From contig JBHIVA010000003.1 in NCBI GenBank assembly GCA_042138015.1, positions 14,348 through 78,347 of the forward strand: a DNA stretch of 64,000 nt, in the 5' to 3' direction. The notes under the pieces are model-generated. The model had not been told where the DNA came from. It saw only the letters and a program-made list of their open reading frames with translations, and ran no database searches. Source of the DNA: TH1177 sp042138015. GTDB lineage: Archaea; Thermoproteota; Nitrososphaeria; Nitrososphaerales; Nitrososphaeraceae. The translations under genes and the position numbers were made by a program. Below are positions 1 through 9,396 of the stretch, in pieces (position 1 is the first letter of the stretch; the number at the start of each line of letters is the position of its first letter).

Positions 1-2
1 GC

Positions 3-710
3 AGTCACTTGTATCAGAATAATGATGAATATTGGAAAAATTTTATTAATTACTGCAAACAGATGAGTTTACCAAGGACAATTAGAACACTGACTATAAT
101 GGGAAGAACAACAAAAGAAAATCTTGATCTTTCTCAATTTCTCTATCCAGCTATGCAGTCTACGGACATACATGCTTTAGACCTAGATCTGGTCCATTCT
201 GGAACTGATCAAAGAAAGATCCATATGTTGGTTAGGGAGATATTTCCAAAACTAAAATGGAAAGTTCCTATAAGTCTGCATCATCACCTATTGCCTGGAT
301 TATTAGAACCTATGAGATTAGGCATTACAGAGGATACCAATGAAGATTTAAGGATTTCTAGTAAGATGAGCAAAAGTAGACCCATGGGTAGTATTTTTAT
401 AACAGATTCTACAAAAAATATAGAGCAAAAGATCAAAAAAGCATTTTGTCCCACAGGAATTTCGGAAAATAATCCAGTTCTAGAGATAGTTAGATATATC
501 ATTTTTAAATATTTTGATGAATTTAAAATAGAACGACCAGCAAAATATGGAGGGGATGTTTCCTATGATAAATATCTAAACTTACAATATGATTATATTA
601 ACAAAAAAATTCATCCTCAAGATTTAAAAGAATCTACCGCAATTTATCTTGACAAAGTTATAAAGCCTGTGCGAACATTTCTAAAAAACAAAGAGCCAAA
701 TTTCGAATAA
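3..710 (+). CDS. tyrS: Tyrosyl-tRNA synthetase, C-terminal part (5' end outside window)
   Basis: Charges tRNA-Tyr with tyrosine; class I synthetase of the archaeal/eukaryotic type. The frame is open to the left edge, so the N-terminal part with the HIGH-like motif is missing; about 235 residues are visible. Seen: the tyrosine-site helix (YPAMQSTDIHALDLD, then GTDQRK) and a clear SSKMSKS loop about 120 residues into the visible part, followed by the helical C-terminal region. The first in-window TTG is an internal Leu codon, not a start. The gene is followed by the converging cobJ. Confidence 0.93.
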   Translation, partial: SHLYQNNDEYWKNFINYCKQMSLPRTIRTLTIMGRTTKENLDLSQFLYPAMQSTDIHALDLDLVHSGTDQRKIHMLVREIFPKLKWKVPISLHHHLLPGLLEPMRLGITEDTNEDLRISSKMSKSRPMGSIFITDSTKNIEQKIKKAFCPTGISENNPVLEIVRYIIFKYFDEFKIERPAKYGGDVSYDKYLNLQYDYINKKIHPQDLKESTAIYLDKVIKPVRTFLKNKEPNFE

Positions 711-772
711 TATTCTCGAAATTAAATCATTACTCAATAAGGATAGAAAATTTCATGACACAATAATTCTTT

Positions 773-1570
773 TTAATTAGACTCACTAATCGACGGTTTT
801 TGAACTAATTTATATTTAGATTTATATCCTCTAGGATTTATCATCATTTCATTATATCTGAAGGTCGACGAGTTTCCTACTATAATTGTCGTAATCATTC
901 CTATCATATCTCCGTAATTTAACATATTTTGCAGATCCGTCAATACTATCTTTTGACTTTCTCTATATGCACCCTTAATAATTGCCACTGGAGTTTGCGA
1001 ATCCCTGTATTTAAGAAAAATGTCTCTTGTATCTTTTAATTGGTGTATCCTTTTTTTACTTGCTGGGTTATAAATAACAGTAACATAATCGCCTATAGCA
1101 GCAGCTTCCACCCTCTTGACGATCATTTCCCATGGTACTAACAAATCACTCATACTTACCACAGCAAAATCAGTCATCAAAGGTGAGCCTACTAATGCCC
1201 CACAAGAATTTAGTGAAGAAACCCCTGGGACGCATTCAACATAAATTCCATCATTTTTATTCCAACCCTTTTCAGCTAAAATCTCATAAATCAATCCTAT
1301 CATCCCATAAATTCCAGGATCTCCAGAAGAAACGAGTGATACAATTTTCCCATTTTCTGCAAATTTAATTGCTTGATTGGCCCTATCTACTTCTTGTGTC
1401 ATTGGATATCTGTAAATTTCCTTTCCCAAAATCAGGTCCTCTACTAATGATACATAAGTTTCATATCCAACTATTATCTGGCTTTCTTCAATCGCTTGTT
1501 TTGCCCGAAAGGTCATATGCTCATGACTTCCAGGTCCAACACCCACGACATATAATTTTCCGTTTGACAA
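773..1570 (-). CDS. cobJ/cbiH: Precorrin-3B / cobalt-factor III C17-methyltransferase
   Basis: SAM-dependent tetrapyrrole methylase that methylates C17 and contracts the corrin ring during cobalamin synthesis. Seen: the N-terminal GVGPG loop (residues 10-14) with the following MT..A..AI pattern, SGDPGIYG near residue 85, and a VPGVSS segment near 115. These three together fit the CobJ/CbiH branch of the family. Its 265 residues are usual for the single-domain form. It is last in a minus-strand run after aspartate kinase. Other cobalamin genes lie at 25.6-29.8 kb and 33.2-34.6 kb. Confidence 0.88.
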   Translation of the reverse strand: MSNGKLYVVGVGPGSHEHMTFRAKQAIEESQIIVGYETYVSLVEDLILGKEIYRYPMTQEVDRANQAIKFAENGKIVSLVSSGDPGIYGMIGLIYEILAEKGWNKNDGIYVECVPGVSSLNSCGALVGSPLMTDFAVVSMSDLLVPWEMIVKRVEAAAIGDYVTVIYNPASKKRIHQLKDTRDIFLKYRDSQTPVAIIKGAYRESQKIVLTDLQNMLNYGDMIGMITTIIVGNSSTFRYNEMMINPRGYKSKYKLVQKPSISESN

Positions 1571-1616
1571 ATTTCTTATAACTATATTTGAATTTACAAA
1601 ATTTATCTCTTTATAT

Positions 1617-3014
1617 TTATGAATTACTTAATATGAATTCTGTATGCAATACTTTTACGGCTTCTTGACAATTTTCTTCATCAATAACAAAAGCCAAATT
1701 TAATTCTGAGGAACCCTGAGCAATCATAATTACGTTAATATTTTTTTTTGCTACAGCACTAAATGTTCTCGCCGCAACTCCTTTTATTCCTCTCATTCCT
1801 GACCCTACTACTGAAATTATAGCGACATTTTCATTAACATCCACCCTTTTGATAAGTTTTCCAAGAAAATTTAGTTCTAAGGTTGTAATTGCATTATCCA
1901 AATCATTCTTTTTAACAATGATAGAGATACTTGCTTCAGAAGGTGTTTGTGAAATCATCATTATATTAACTTGATTTTTTGCCAGAGCTTCAAAAATTTT
2001 TGCGGCAGTACCAGGGTATCCAATTAATCCACCTCCACTGACATCAATTAGAGCTATATTTCTTATAGCGGTAATAGATTTTACAATCTTGAACTGGGAA
2101 GGATTTTGAATAATAACTGTTCCTTTATTGTCCAAATTATTAGCATTTCTAATTCTAACTGCTATTTTAGAATCCATTACTGGTTCAAGCGCCCGAGGAT
2201 GCATGTATTTAGGACCAAACATTGATAATTCTAATGCCTCGGGAAATGATACCTCATCAAGGGTTATCGCATTCTCAACAATTTGTGGGTCGGCAGTCAT
2301 TAACCCATTAACATCACTCCATAACCATACTTCATCAGCATTGATACTGGCAGCAATAATTGTAGCAGAATAATCTGAACCACCTCTACCTATTGTTGTT
2401 ATATTTCCATTCTGATCCGAGCCAATAAAACCAGTAATAACAGGTATATTTTTTTGTTTTAAGAGAGGCTCTAATTTGTGACGAACTCTTAGTTTGGTTG
2501 TATCCATTAGTGGTTTTGCATCACCATAGTTCGAATCCGTCAATATCCCAACCTCTTTTCCATTAAAAAAAACTGATTTTAAGCCTATATCAGTTAAAAT
2601 AAAAGAAATTATGGGAGTAACCAATCTTTCGCCAAAGGAAACAAGATAATCTCTCGATTTGGGAGTAATTTCTCCCAAGATAGATACTCCAACAAGTATT
2701 TCTTTAAATTCATTTAATAAACTGGAAATAACTTGTAACACCTCATTCTTTTTATCAATCCCCGTTATTATTTTTCCTACTAGATTGATGTGGATTAACT
2801 CCATGTTAGTAACAAAGTCATTAATTATATTTTTATTGATTTTTTTTACATCCTTACAGAGATTTAAAATTTTATCTGTTATTCCTCCTAATGCAGAAAC
2901 AATTATTATTAGATCATTACCAGATTTGAAATAAGAATTTATGATATTTCTGACATTAAGTAATTTCCTTTCATCATCTAGCAGAGAACCACCGAATTTC
3001 ATTACAATCCGCAT
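1617..3014 (-). CDS. lysC: Aspartate kinase with two ACT domains
   Basis: Phosphorylates aspartate, the first step towards threonine, methionine and (where present) lysine. Seen: KFGGS at residues 6-10, a GRGGSDYSA nucleotide/substrate motif in the middle, and two C-terminal ACT-type modules: one around 320-385 with the usual GTAAKIFEALA helix, one around 395-460 with VAARTFSAVA. ACT domains imply feedback control by an amino acid; which one cannot be read from the sequence. The length (465 aa) is normal for a monofunctional enzyme. The gene sits about 65 bases downstream of pcn on the same strand. Confidence 0.94.
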   Translation of the reverse strand: MRIVMKFGGSLLDDERKLLNVRNIINSYFKSGNDLIIIVSALGGITDKILNLCKDVKKINKNIINDFVTNMELIHINLVGKIITGIDKKNEVLQVISSLLNEFKEILVGVSILGEITPKSRDYLVSFGERLVTPIISFILTDIGLKSVFFNGKEVGILTDSNYGDAKPLMDTTKLRVRHKLEPLLKQKNIPVITGFIGSDQNGNITTIGRGGSDYSATIIAASINADEVWLWSDVNGLMTADPQIVENAITLDEVSFPEALELSMFGPKYMHPRALEPVMDSKIAVRIRNANNLDNKGTVIIQNPSQFKIVKSITAIRNIALIDVSGGGLIGYPGTAAKIFEALAKNQVNIMMISQTPSEASISIIVKKNDLDNAITTLELNFLGKLIKRVDVNENVAIISVVGSGMRGIKGVAARTFSAVAKKNINVIMIAQGSSELNLAFVIDEENCQEAVKVLHTEFILSNS

Positions 3015-3080
3015 TTTATTATAATCTTAGTTTTTCCTAAATTAATACTTCGTTCTATTTACTTATATTTTTACACTACT

Positions 3081-3830
3081 TCAATCCTGTATACGTGGGG
3101 CTAAATAGAAATGAATCCTTCCTACACCCGCCACCGTAAATTCTAATCTTAAAGGCATTTTGCTTGAATATTCTGCTATCACTGAACCCCCAACTGTGCT
3201 AATAGCTTTGGTAATTTTAAGGAGATAATCTATACTATATGTGGCTAGACTGTCTTCCTTTGATATTAATTCCTCTAACCCCTCGCTTTTAGGTTCTAGA
3301 GCAATATTTGCTTCTCCGGAATCTCCTCTTCCAAGAAAATGAACATTTTCAGATTTAGAATCAATAGTGATGTAGTCTGATAATACTTGGATATCTGATA
3401 AAATTTTATCAAACGCAGAATAGGAAAGAACAATTTTTGAATTGAAGCTTAATTTTGGTAGAGGTGTTGAACTCGATGAGCTTTCAATTAAGCGCATTTT
3501 ATATTCTTTTTTATAGCCATTTTTTATTTTTATTAGCAGCATACTTTCTTGATTAATAGTAATTTCGATAGAATCTTTTTTTTCAGATCGCTTTATGAGT
3601 TTTGCAAATTCGTCTATTCTAACACCGAATTTTATTAACGATTCGCATTCATATTTCTCAAAAGCAGAGTTAGGCCAAAAAATATCAATTAGTGCTACAT
3701 GTGAGGGATCCATACCTCTAAAAGATATTCCTTCCACTGAAGCTTCAAATGTTGCTTCATCAACTATCGTGGATATTGCAGACGCAATAGCCTTCCATTC
3801 TTCTGATGTAGTAGTCTTTACAAAAATCAA
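3081..3830 (-). CDS. pcn: PCNA sliding clamp
   Basis: Trimeric DNA clamp that tethers replicative polymerases, ligase and Fen1 to DNA. Its 249 residues are the standard archaeal length. Seen: the N-terminal clamp repeat with SFRGMDPSHVALIDI, the interdomain connector region, and a C-terminus ending YLAPRIQD, typical of archaeal PCNA. It lies downstream of the rpoL-tfs pair on the same strand, so replication and transcription genes are clustered here. Confidence 0.96.
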   Translation of the reverse strand: MIFVKTTTSEEWKAIASAISTIVDEATFEASVEGISFRGMDPSHVALIDIFWPNSAFEKYECESLIKFGVRIDEFAKLIKRSEKKDSIEITINQESMLLIKIKNGYKKEYKMRLIESSSSSTPLPKLSFNSKIVLSYSAFDKILSDIQVLSDYITIDSKSENVHFLGRGDSGEANIALEPKSEGLEELISKEDSLATYSIDYLLKITKAISTVGGSVIAEYSSKMPLRLEFTVAGVGRIHFYLAPRIQD

Positions 3831-3937
3831 TCTAATTCTATGATGAGGCTATCATTTGACAATTTTAAATCTTACTGTACCAAGAATGACTATTGGATAG
3901 TTATCTAAAAAAACAAACCATTAAGTTATTTCAACAG

Positions 3938-4279
3938 TTACGAATAATTTCTCCAAGTGTGACTGCATTTAGTACATCTATAGAATTGAGTGGTAGCTTC
4001 ATCTGCAGATCGGGTCTGAAGCATCCACCAGACTGCTAAATTATTACTACATTTTGGACAGTCTATATTTATCGTTGGCAAAATCTCAACATTGTTCTCC
4101 CCGTCCATTACTCTCAATGCATTCTGCTTTTGAATAGTTGTTGCAGTTGCTGTTATTGTCGAGGTATTAATGTTCATAGTATTACTACCATCTACGCTAA
4201 ATCCACATTTAGGGCAGAGAATTTGATTATCATCAAATTTTAATCTCATTCGAGTTTCACAGTTAGGACAAAATTTCAT
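3938..4279 (-). CDS. tfs: Transcription factor S (TFIIS/RPB9-like)
   Basis: Archaeal transcript-cleavage factor that rescues backtracked RNA polymerase. Seen: an N-terminal zinc ribbon (Cys4, Cys7, Cys22, Cys25), a flexible linker rich in Thr, Asn and Ala, and a C-terminal ribbon (Cys74, Cys77, Cys102, Cys105). The conserved RSADE (residues 91-94/95 region) carries the acidic pair that enters the polymerase active site, arguing for a cleavage-competent TFS rather than a plain Rpb9 subunit. The ATG overlaps the end of rpoL by four bases, suggesting translational coupling. Confidence 0.93.
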   Translation of the reverse strand: MKFCPNCETRMRLKFDDNQILCPKCGFSVDGSNTMNINTSTITATATTIQKQNALRVMDGENNVEILPTINIDCPKCSNNLAVWWMLQTRSADEATTQFYRCTKCSHTWRNYS

Positions 4280-4557
4280 TTATTCTCCCTCTTAAAAACT
4301 GATTCTATTGAATCAGAAAATGAAATGGCAAACTCTTTTGCTGATACTATAGATTTTTCTAATTTTGCCATAGGATCTTCGGTAATGATTTTAACCAAGA
4401 AATCCTTTATTAGAGGATGTTTAATAATAACACCAGCAAAATCAACATTTTTTTCATTAAGAAGGTGGTGTTGAATAATATATAATAACGAAATATCTTC
4501 ATCCTTAAATTTTAGTTCAACTTCATTGTTAGTTAATTTTGATATCTCTGCATTCAT
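4276..4557 (-). CDS. rpoL: RNA polymerase subunit L (Rpo11)
   Basis: Small subunit that pairs with Rpo3/D to form the assembly platform of archaeal RNA polymerase (homologue of eukaryotic Rpb11, bacterial alpha N-terminal domain). Its 93 residues match the family. Seen: LKFKDEDISLLYIIQHHLL followed by the FAGVIIKHPL strand, the hallmark of the Rpb11 dimerisation fold. It overlaps tfs by four bases and heads the minus-strand run. Confidence 0.92.
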   Translation of the reverse strand: MNAEISKLTNNEVELKFKDEDISLLYIIQHHLLNEKNVDFAGVIIKHPLIKDFLVKIITEDPMAKLEKSIVSAKEFAISFSDSIESVFKRENK

Positions 4558-4597
4558 TGAAAAGTAGAGTACTTATTTAGGATATAAATCATACCGA

Positions 4598-5128
4598 ATG
4601 ATAGTTAATATGAGAGGGAATAAAAATAAATTAGAAAATATCATCCTCACCAAAACCCAAGATAATGTTTCACGTAATGATATAGTTTCATTAAATCTAA
4701 ATTTTAAGATAATTGGCGATATTAGGTCATCCTTCACTCAATCAAACTGGGAAAAAGCATACAACAAATTTGACAATACTTTTAGAATAAGTATTAAGGT
4801 TGATTTGAAATCGGATACGAGAATAATCCACTCTACAGAGTTCTGGAGAAAGGGCATTTTTTTCTGGACTAGAAATCCTAAAATTTCTCACAGGATTTGG
4901 ATATCTGTAATTAAGGATGATTCACCATTTTATCCGCTTTCGGAAGAAGAATCAAGAATTTTATTATTTGATGTAAACAAGTTGCTCGAATTCAAGATTA
5001 ATGATTTAAATAAAGGAATACATTCACTTCACGCAGATTTAACAGTCTCCTGGGGTATGCATAATTTTACTGACCCTACAAAATTAAAAGGTCGTTCAAA
5101 CAATGAGGAAATAAACGTTGTAATTTGA
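4598..5128 (+). CDS. Uncharacterised protein, 176 aa
   Basis: Not recognised. The protein is soluble, rich in alternating hydrophobic positions and aromatic residues (FWRKGIFFWTRNP in the middle), suggesting a mostly beta fold. A second in-frame ATG four codons downstream is an equally good start. It is divergent from rpoL, with about 40 bases between the start codons, so the two genes share a promoter region. No signal peptide or membrane segment is evident. Confidence 0.6.
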   Translation: MIVNMRGNKNKLENIILTKTQDNVSRNDIVSLNLNFKIIGDIRSSFTQSNWEKAYNKFDNTFRISIKVDLKSDTRIIHSTEFWRKGIFFWTRNPKISHRIWISVIKDDSPFYPLSEEESRILLFDVNKLLEFKINDLNKGIHSLHADLTVSWGMHNFTDPTKLKGRSNNEEINVVI

Positions 5129-5240
5129 TTAAAATAGCGAAATCAATAATTTTAAAACTAAGTAGATTTATCAATTAATTAATAATTAATTACATTACAC
5201 AACCTCAAAATTTATAAATTTAAATATCAATATCACAAAT

Positions 5241-5387
5241 ATGGCAAAATTCGATGGGATAAGAGGACAGGAATTATTGGATATTGAAATACAAAATGAA
5301 GAATTAACATTCATTTTCAAGGATAATAGGTATTTATTTGTAAAAAACGAAAATGGACAGATAATTACAGATTCACTTCCAGAATAG
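5241..5387 (+). CDS. Small uncharacterised protein, 48 aa
   Basis: A short ATG-to-TAG frame beginning MAKFDGIRGQELLD and ending DSLPE. A TATA-like stretch (tttataaatttaaat, about 5211-5225) lies roughly 23-25 bases upstream, the distance expected for a leaderless archaeal transcript. Codon use and alternation of charged and hydrophobic residues look coding. Function unknown; it could form a small beta structure. Confidence 0.5.
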   Translation: MAKFDGIRGQELLDIEIQNEELTFIFKDNRYLFVKNENGQIITDSLPE

Positions 5388-5587
5388 TATTTAAAACAAG
5401 ACTCCTAATAATATTATATCTTCTAAATTAGAAAATATTTTTTATTTCTTGTGTCTATTTATATTAGAACATATTAAGGAGTATAGGTTTTAGCCTCATT
5501 CATTTTCTATATACTGAAATTCTAAACGGTTTATACACAACAAAAAAATTTAAAAAATTTAATATAATCAATATGATTGTATATTGA

Positions 5588-6889
5588 ATGTACTATAGAA
5601 TATCTGATATTAAGAACGATGAATTTATTGGAAAGGAAGTAGATATTAGAGGATGGATTCATAGACTAAGAAAACAAAAGGAAAACTCATTTCTCTTATT
5701 ACGAGATGAAAGAGGAGAAGTTATTCAGGTAATTTATCCATCTTCTAAAATTAATAATCTAACTATTGAATCATCCATAGGAGTAAAAGGAGTTCTTCAT
5801 CGTGATCAAAGAGCCCCTGAAGGTGGATATGAAGTTAAAGGAACCGAAATGGAAATTTATAATATTTCTCAAATTGATTATCCTTTAGGAGAATATACAA
5901 GTATTGATTTACTTTTGGAGTATAGACATCTTTCAATACGAACAAGGAGAATGACTATGATCTCAAAAATTCGTTCTTCCCTATTAAGATACCTCCGTGA
6001 CTGGTTTATTACGCATGATTGGTTTGAGATAACAGCACCCGTTATTGTAAAGAGTTCAGTGGAAGGTGGTTCTACTCTTTTTAAATTAAATTACTTCGAT
6101 GATTTCGCTTTTCTTTCTCAAAGTGCTCAATTATATTTAGAGGCAATGATCTTTTCTTTAGGACAAGTCTGGTCGCTAACCCCTTCTTTCAGAGCAGAAA
6201 AATCTAGAACAGTCAGACACCTTTCTGAGTTTTTACATTTGGAAGCAGAATCACCATGGGTAACACTCGAGGATCTAATGAAAATTCAGGAAGATTTGAT
6301 ATCTTTCGCTATAAGCAAAATAATAAAGGAAAGAAAATATGAATTTGAATTTCTAGGAATAGATATTTCTAAGTTAAAAAATATCTATCCATTTGAAAGA
6401 ATAACATATCGTAAAGCCATTGAGAAATTGCAAGATAAAGATCATAAAATTAATTTAAATGGTTCGTCTAGGTTAATAGAGTATGGAGACGATTTAGGGA
6501 TAGAAGCTGAAAAAATACTCACTGAGAATTCCAATATTCCATTTTTTGTGACAAATTATCCTTTAAAAATAAAACCTTTCTATGTAAAAGTAGATCCCCA
6601 AAATGATGAAGAGGGACTTGTTGCTGACCTATTGGCTCCATACGGATTTGGAGAAATAACCAGTGGAGGATTAAGAGAAAACCATCTTAATCAACTCTCC
6701 AAAAGAATGGTATCGGAAGGGTTGGTATCTGCTGACTATGAATGGTATTTAGACTTAAGAAGATACGGTTCTGTTCCACACGGTGGATTTGGACTAGGTA
6801 TTGAACGTTTGCTTAGATGGATACTCTTTATGACAGACATAAAGGATACTACTCCATTCCCAAGAACGATGTCAAGAATAAATCCCTAA
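5588..6889 (+). CDS. asnS: Asparaginyl-tRNA synthetase
   Basis: Class IIb synthetase that charges tRNA-Asn. Seen: an N-terminal OB-fold anticodon domain (about residues 1-100, with VDIRGWIHRLR), then the catalytic core with EGGSTLFKL and the FLSQSAQLYLEA segment, motif 2 (FRAEKSRTVRHLSEFLHLEAE, split here as FRAEKS and HLEAE) and motif 3 (GGFGLGIERLLRW). STLF after the EGG and the RTVRHL form favour AsnRS over AspRS. AT-rich boxes around 5549-5566 lie about 26 bases before the ATG. Confidence 0.9.
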   Translation: MYYRISDIKNDEFIGKEVDIRGWIHRLRKQKENSFLLLRDERGEVIQVIYPSSKINNLTIESSIGVKGVLHRDQRAPEGGYEVKGTEMEIYNISQIDYPLGEYTSIDLLLEYRHLSIRTRRMTMISKIRSSLLRYLRDWFITHDWFEITAPVIVKSSVEGGSTLFKLNYFDDFAFLSQSAQLYLEAMIFSLGQVWSLTPSFRAEKSRTVRHLSEFLHLEAESPWVTLEDLMKIQEDLISFAISKIIKERKYEFEFLGIDISKLKNIYPFERITYRKAIEKLQDKDHKINLNGSSRLIEYGDDLGIEAEKILTENSNIPFFVTNYPLKIKPFYVKVDPQNDEEGLVADLLAPYGFGEITSGGLRENHLNQLSKRMVSEGLVSADYEWYLDLRRYGSVPHGGFGLGIERLLRWILFMTDIKDTTPFPRTMSRINP

Positions 6890-6978
6890 TATCTGAAAAG
6901 ATATTATACGAACTTTTTTGAAGATAATTTTATTCAAGTTTAAATCTTTGCAATTGATTATAATCTATTACTTTCAAG

Positions 6979-7785
6979 ATGAATGAAAATTTCCCTGAAA
7001 ACACAGAATCTTTATTTTTCGAATTAGCTGGAGATTTAAGACTTTCAATGATAGTAAAGCTATCACATAATAAATATAGATTATCACAACTTGCAACAGA
7101 ATTAAAGGCAACAATGCAAGAGGCTCATCGGAACATTACAAGACTAGTTGATTCCGGTTTGGTATTCAAGGATGGTGAGGGAGACCTAGGTTTAACTTCT
7201 TATGGAAAATCTATCGTTTATTTGTTACCGGGTTATGAATTTCTTTCAACTAATAAACAATATTTTTTAGAACATTCGATTGAAGAACTCCCATTAAAAT
7301 TTATTCAGAGAATAGGATCACTAAAACAAAGTGAAATTATCATTGGAGTAATGGCTAATTTACAAAGATGGAAGAAATTATATTCAAATTCTGAAGTTTA
7401 TATCAAAGAGATTATGTCCCAAGTTCCACTAGATTTAATCGAAATGCTTAGCATAAAGATCCAAACAGGTGTACAATTTTCATATATTTTATCCAAGGAT
7501 ACAATTATTCCTAAAGGAAGAACTGAAATCCTTGAGAAAATCGGTTGGAACAATATGATTTCAAGAGGTTTGGTTGAGAGAAAGATGCTTCCCCAAATAA
7601 GGATCATGACGATCTTTAATGAAAAAGAATCATGTTTACTCTTTCCCAATTTAAAAGGACAACCAGATCTTAATATCATGTTTTATAGTAAAGATACTGA
7701 TTTTCATGAATGGTGTGAGGATTTTTTCAATTATCAATGGGAATCAGCAGGACCATTTGATGAAAAAAAACTTAATGAGACATAA
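6979..7785 (+). CDS. Winged-helix transcriptional regulator, DUF1724/FilR1-like
   Basis: Predicted DNA-binding regulator. Seen: an N-terminal winged helix (about residues 10-85: LAGDLRLSMIVKL, then a recognition region around QEAHRNITRLVDSGLV and TSYGKSIVYLLPG), followed by a C-terminal alpha/beta domain resembling that of archaeal DUF1724 (FilR1-type) regulators. Effector and targets cannot be inferred. It stands alone between asnS and an Lrp-type ligand domain. Confidence 0.7.
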   Translation: MNENFPENTESLFFELAGDLRLSMIVKLSHNKYRLSQLATELKATMQEAHRNITRLVDSGLVFKDGEGDLGLTSYGKSIVYLLPGYEFLSTNKQYFLEHSIEELPLKFIQRIGSLKQSEIIIGVMANLQRWKKLYSNSEVYIKEIMSQVPLDLIEMLSIKIQTGVQFSYILSKDTIIPKGRTEILEKIGWNNMISRGLVERKMLPQIRIMTIFNEKESCLLFPNLKGQPDLNIMFYSKDTDFHEWCEDFFNYQWESAGPFDEKKLNET

Positions 7786-7831
7786 TCAAATTGTCATCAT
7801 GTTTTTATACATCATTTTATTATAATTGAAT

Positions 7832-8062
7832 ATGCCTAGTGCTTTTGTTCTTTTAAATACCGAGTTGGGAAGCGAGGACGCTATTGTTAGAGATCTAAAG
7901 AATCTTGAAGGTGTAAGAGAAGTATTTCAAGTATATGGTGTATACGATATTATTGCAAAAGTTGAATCAGACACTATGGATAAAGTAAAGGAAATAATTA
8001 CTTGGAAACTAAGGAAGTTAACAGGAGTAAAATCCACTTTAACTATGATAGTAATGGAATAG
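7832..8062 (+). CDS. Stand-alone Lrp/AsnC ligand-binding (RAM) domain
   Basis: A 76-residue protein made only of the effector-binding domain of Lrp/AsnC regulators, without a DNA-binding part: FVLLNTELGSEDAIVRDL, VREVFQVYGVYDIIAKVE, and a final TLTMIVME strand. Such domains form dimers and higher rings and may bind amino acids or partner with full Lrp proteins. The ATG at 7832 is chosen over an in-frame TTG two codons earlier because the family begins at this methionine. Confidence 0.82.
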   Translation: MPSAFVLLNTELGSEDAIVRDLKNLEGVREVFQVYGVYDIIAKVESDTMDKVKEIITWKLRKLTGVKSTLTMIVME

Positions 8063-8139
8063 TTATATAACCTGTTTTTATAATCTTATACTTACTAATT
8101 GTGGAATAATTTAAAAGTGGTATTTATCATTTAAAATAT

Positions 8140-8316
8140 ATGAAGTTATCTAATTTCTTTAAAAAAAATACAAAGAATGAAAAAGCTGATAATCAATTAA
8201 AATGTAAAATATGTAATTTAGTCTTTCAAGACAAGGAACACTTGTTGAGACACATGAAAAAGGCTCATGGCAAAGATGATGATTTTATGCCTACCACCAA
8301 TCCATTTCAAGTCTAG
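8140..8316 (+). CDS. C2H2 zinc-finger mini-protein, 58 aa
   Basis: A 58-residue frame with one classical C2H2 finger: CKIC (residues 22-25), then HLLRHMKKAH (His38 and His43 as ligands), preceded by a Lys/Asn-rich head and followed by an acidic tail. Single-finger proteins like this occur in thaumarchaea; the role is probably nucleic acid or protein binding, but this is inference. A second protein with one such finger lies at 61.7 kb. Confidence 0.72.
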   Translation: MKLSNFFKKNTKNEKADNQLKCKICNLVFQDKEHLLRHMKKAHGKDDDFMPTTNPFQV

Positions 8317-8341
8317 TCTAGCCTAACGATTGATTCAGTAA

Positions 8342-9316
8342 ATGTTTCCAATTCATGATGATAATCAACGTCTACATGGCAGACCATACGTAAATTATTT
8401 CCTAATTTCTATTAACATAATAATTTTTTTATGGGAAGTGATTACAACCAATTTTTTTTCAAATCCCAATAAAGTAGCTGAAATTTTTCTTACTTATGGT
8501 GCTGTTCCCAATTCTGTTTTAGAAGGTAATTACATTTCGCTTATTACTGCGATGTTTCTCCATGGAGGAGTAGCTCATATAATTGGAAACATGGTTTTCC
8601 TATTTATTTTTGGGGATAATATTGAAGATAGATTAGGACGTATAAAATACTTGATGTTATACATAACATGGGGAATTATTGCTGGATTTGTACACAGCGC
8701 ATATGCAGTTTCCATTGGTTCTGGTGATATTCCTGCTGTAGGTGCCTCAGGAGCAATTTCTGGCGTCCTAGGTGCTTATTTGATATTGTTCCCAAAAGCA
8801 AAAATCTATACAATTATTACCGCCTTTATTATTACGACAGTAAGAATTCCAGCCATAGCATATATACCATTTTGGTTTATATTACAAATTATCTTTAACT
8901 TTTTAAATCCCTTGGGAGGAGTAGCATATTTTGCTCACATCGGGGGTTTCATTGCAGGCGTAGCAACAATTTTTCTAATTAGGAACCTAATACCTTCGTC
9001 CTATCAACGACAAATTCCCATCAAGAGATCGACTAATTTATCCGAGAGAGAAACCCGATCGTTTTCCAATACAAACAAACCTGAAATTCTTGAGACAAAG
9101 GAATTCTATGAAATATTGATAGAGCTTAAAGGAGCGTTTGTGCAAGCACCTATATCTGCCATTTACGATAAAAATTCCAAAAATCTCAAAATTTATTCTA
9201 ACGCAGATAGAACAGTCTATAAGATCTACGATCTTCCAGGAAACATTAATGGAAATGAAATTATCGCTACATCATTTTTAAACGGAATAGCCAGAATTAG
9301 ATTATCTAAATTATGA
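8342..9316 (+). CDS. Rhomboid-family intramembrane serine protease
   Basis: Cleaves membrane proteins inside the lipid bilayer. Seen: six or more hydrophobic segments in residues 15-215, the HGGVAH and N83 oxyanion region, the catalytic GASGAISG (Ser136) and the histidine in the AHIGG segment (His199). Ser-His dyad and surrounding motifs are intact, so activity is expected. A soluble C-terminal extension of about 100 residues follows the membrane core; its role is unknown. Confidence 0.9.
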   Translation: MFPIHDDNQRLHGRPYVNYFLISINIIIFLWEVITTNFFSNPNKVAEIFLTYGAVPNSVLEGNYISLITAMFLHGGVAHIIGNMVFLFIFGDNIEDRLGRIKYLMLYITWGIIAGFVHSAYAVSIGSGDIPAVGASGAISGVLGAYLILFPKAKIYTIITAFIITTVRIPAIAYIPFWFILQIIFNFLNPLGGVAYFAHIGGFIAGVATIFLIRNLIPSSYQRQIPIKRSTNLSERETRSFSNTNKPEILETKEFYEILIELKGAFVQAPISAIYDKNSKNLKIYSNADRTVYKIYDLPGNINGNEIIATSFLNGIARIRLSKL

Positions 9317-9365
9317 TCGTTAGTATTTATTGCCATGACATAAAATACCCTTGATTTAACAAAGG

Positions 9366-9373
9366 TTTATAAA
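9366..9373 (+). promoter_or_regulatory. TATA box of the Rieske/cytochrome b unit
   Basis: The sequence tttataaa is centred about 27 bases before the ATG of the Rieske gene, fitting an archaeal TATA box with transcription starting at or just before the start codon. Confidence 0.6.
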
Positions 9374-9396
9374 ATATTTTTTGATCTGCTATAATA

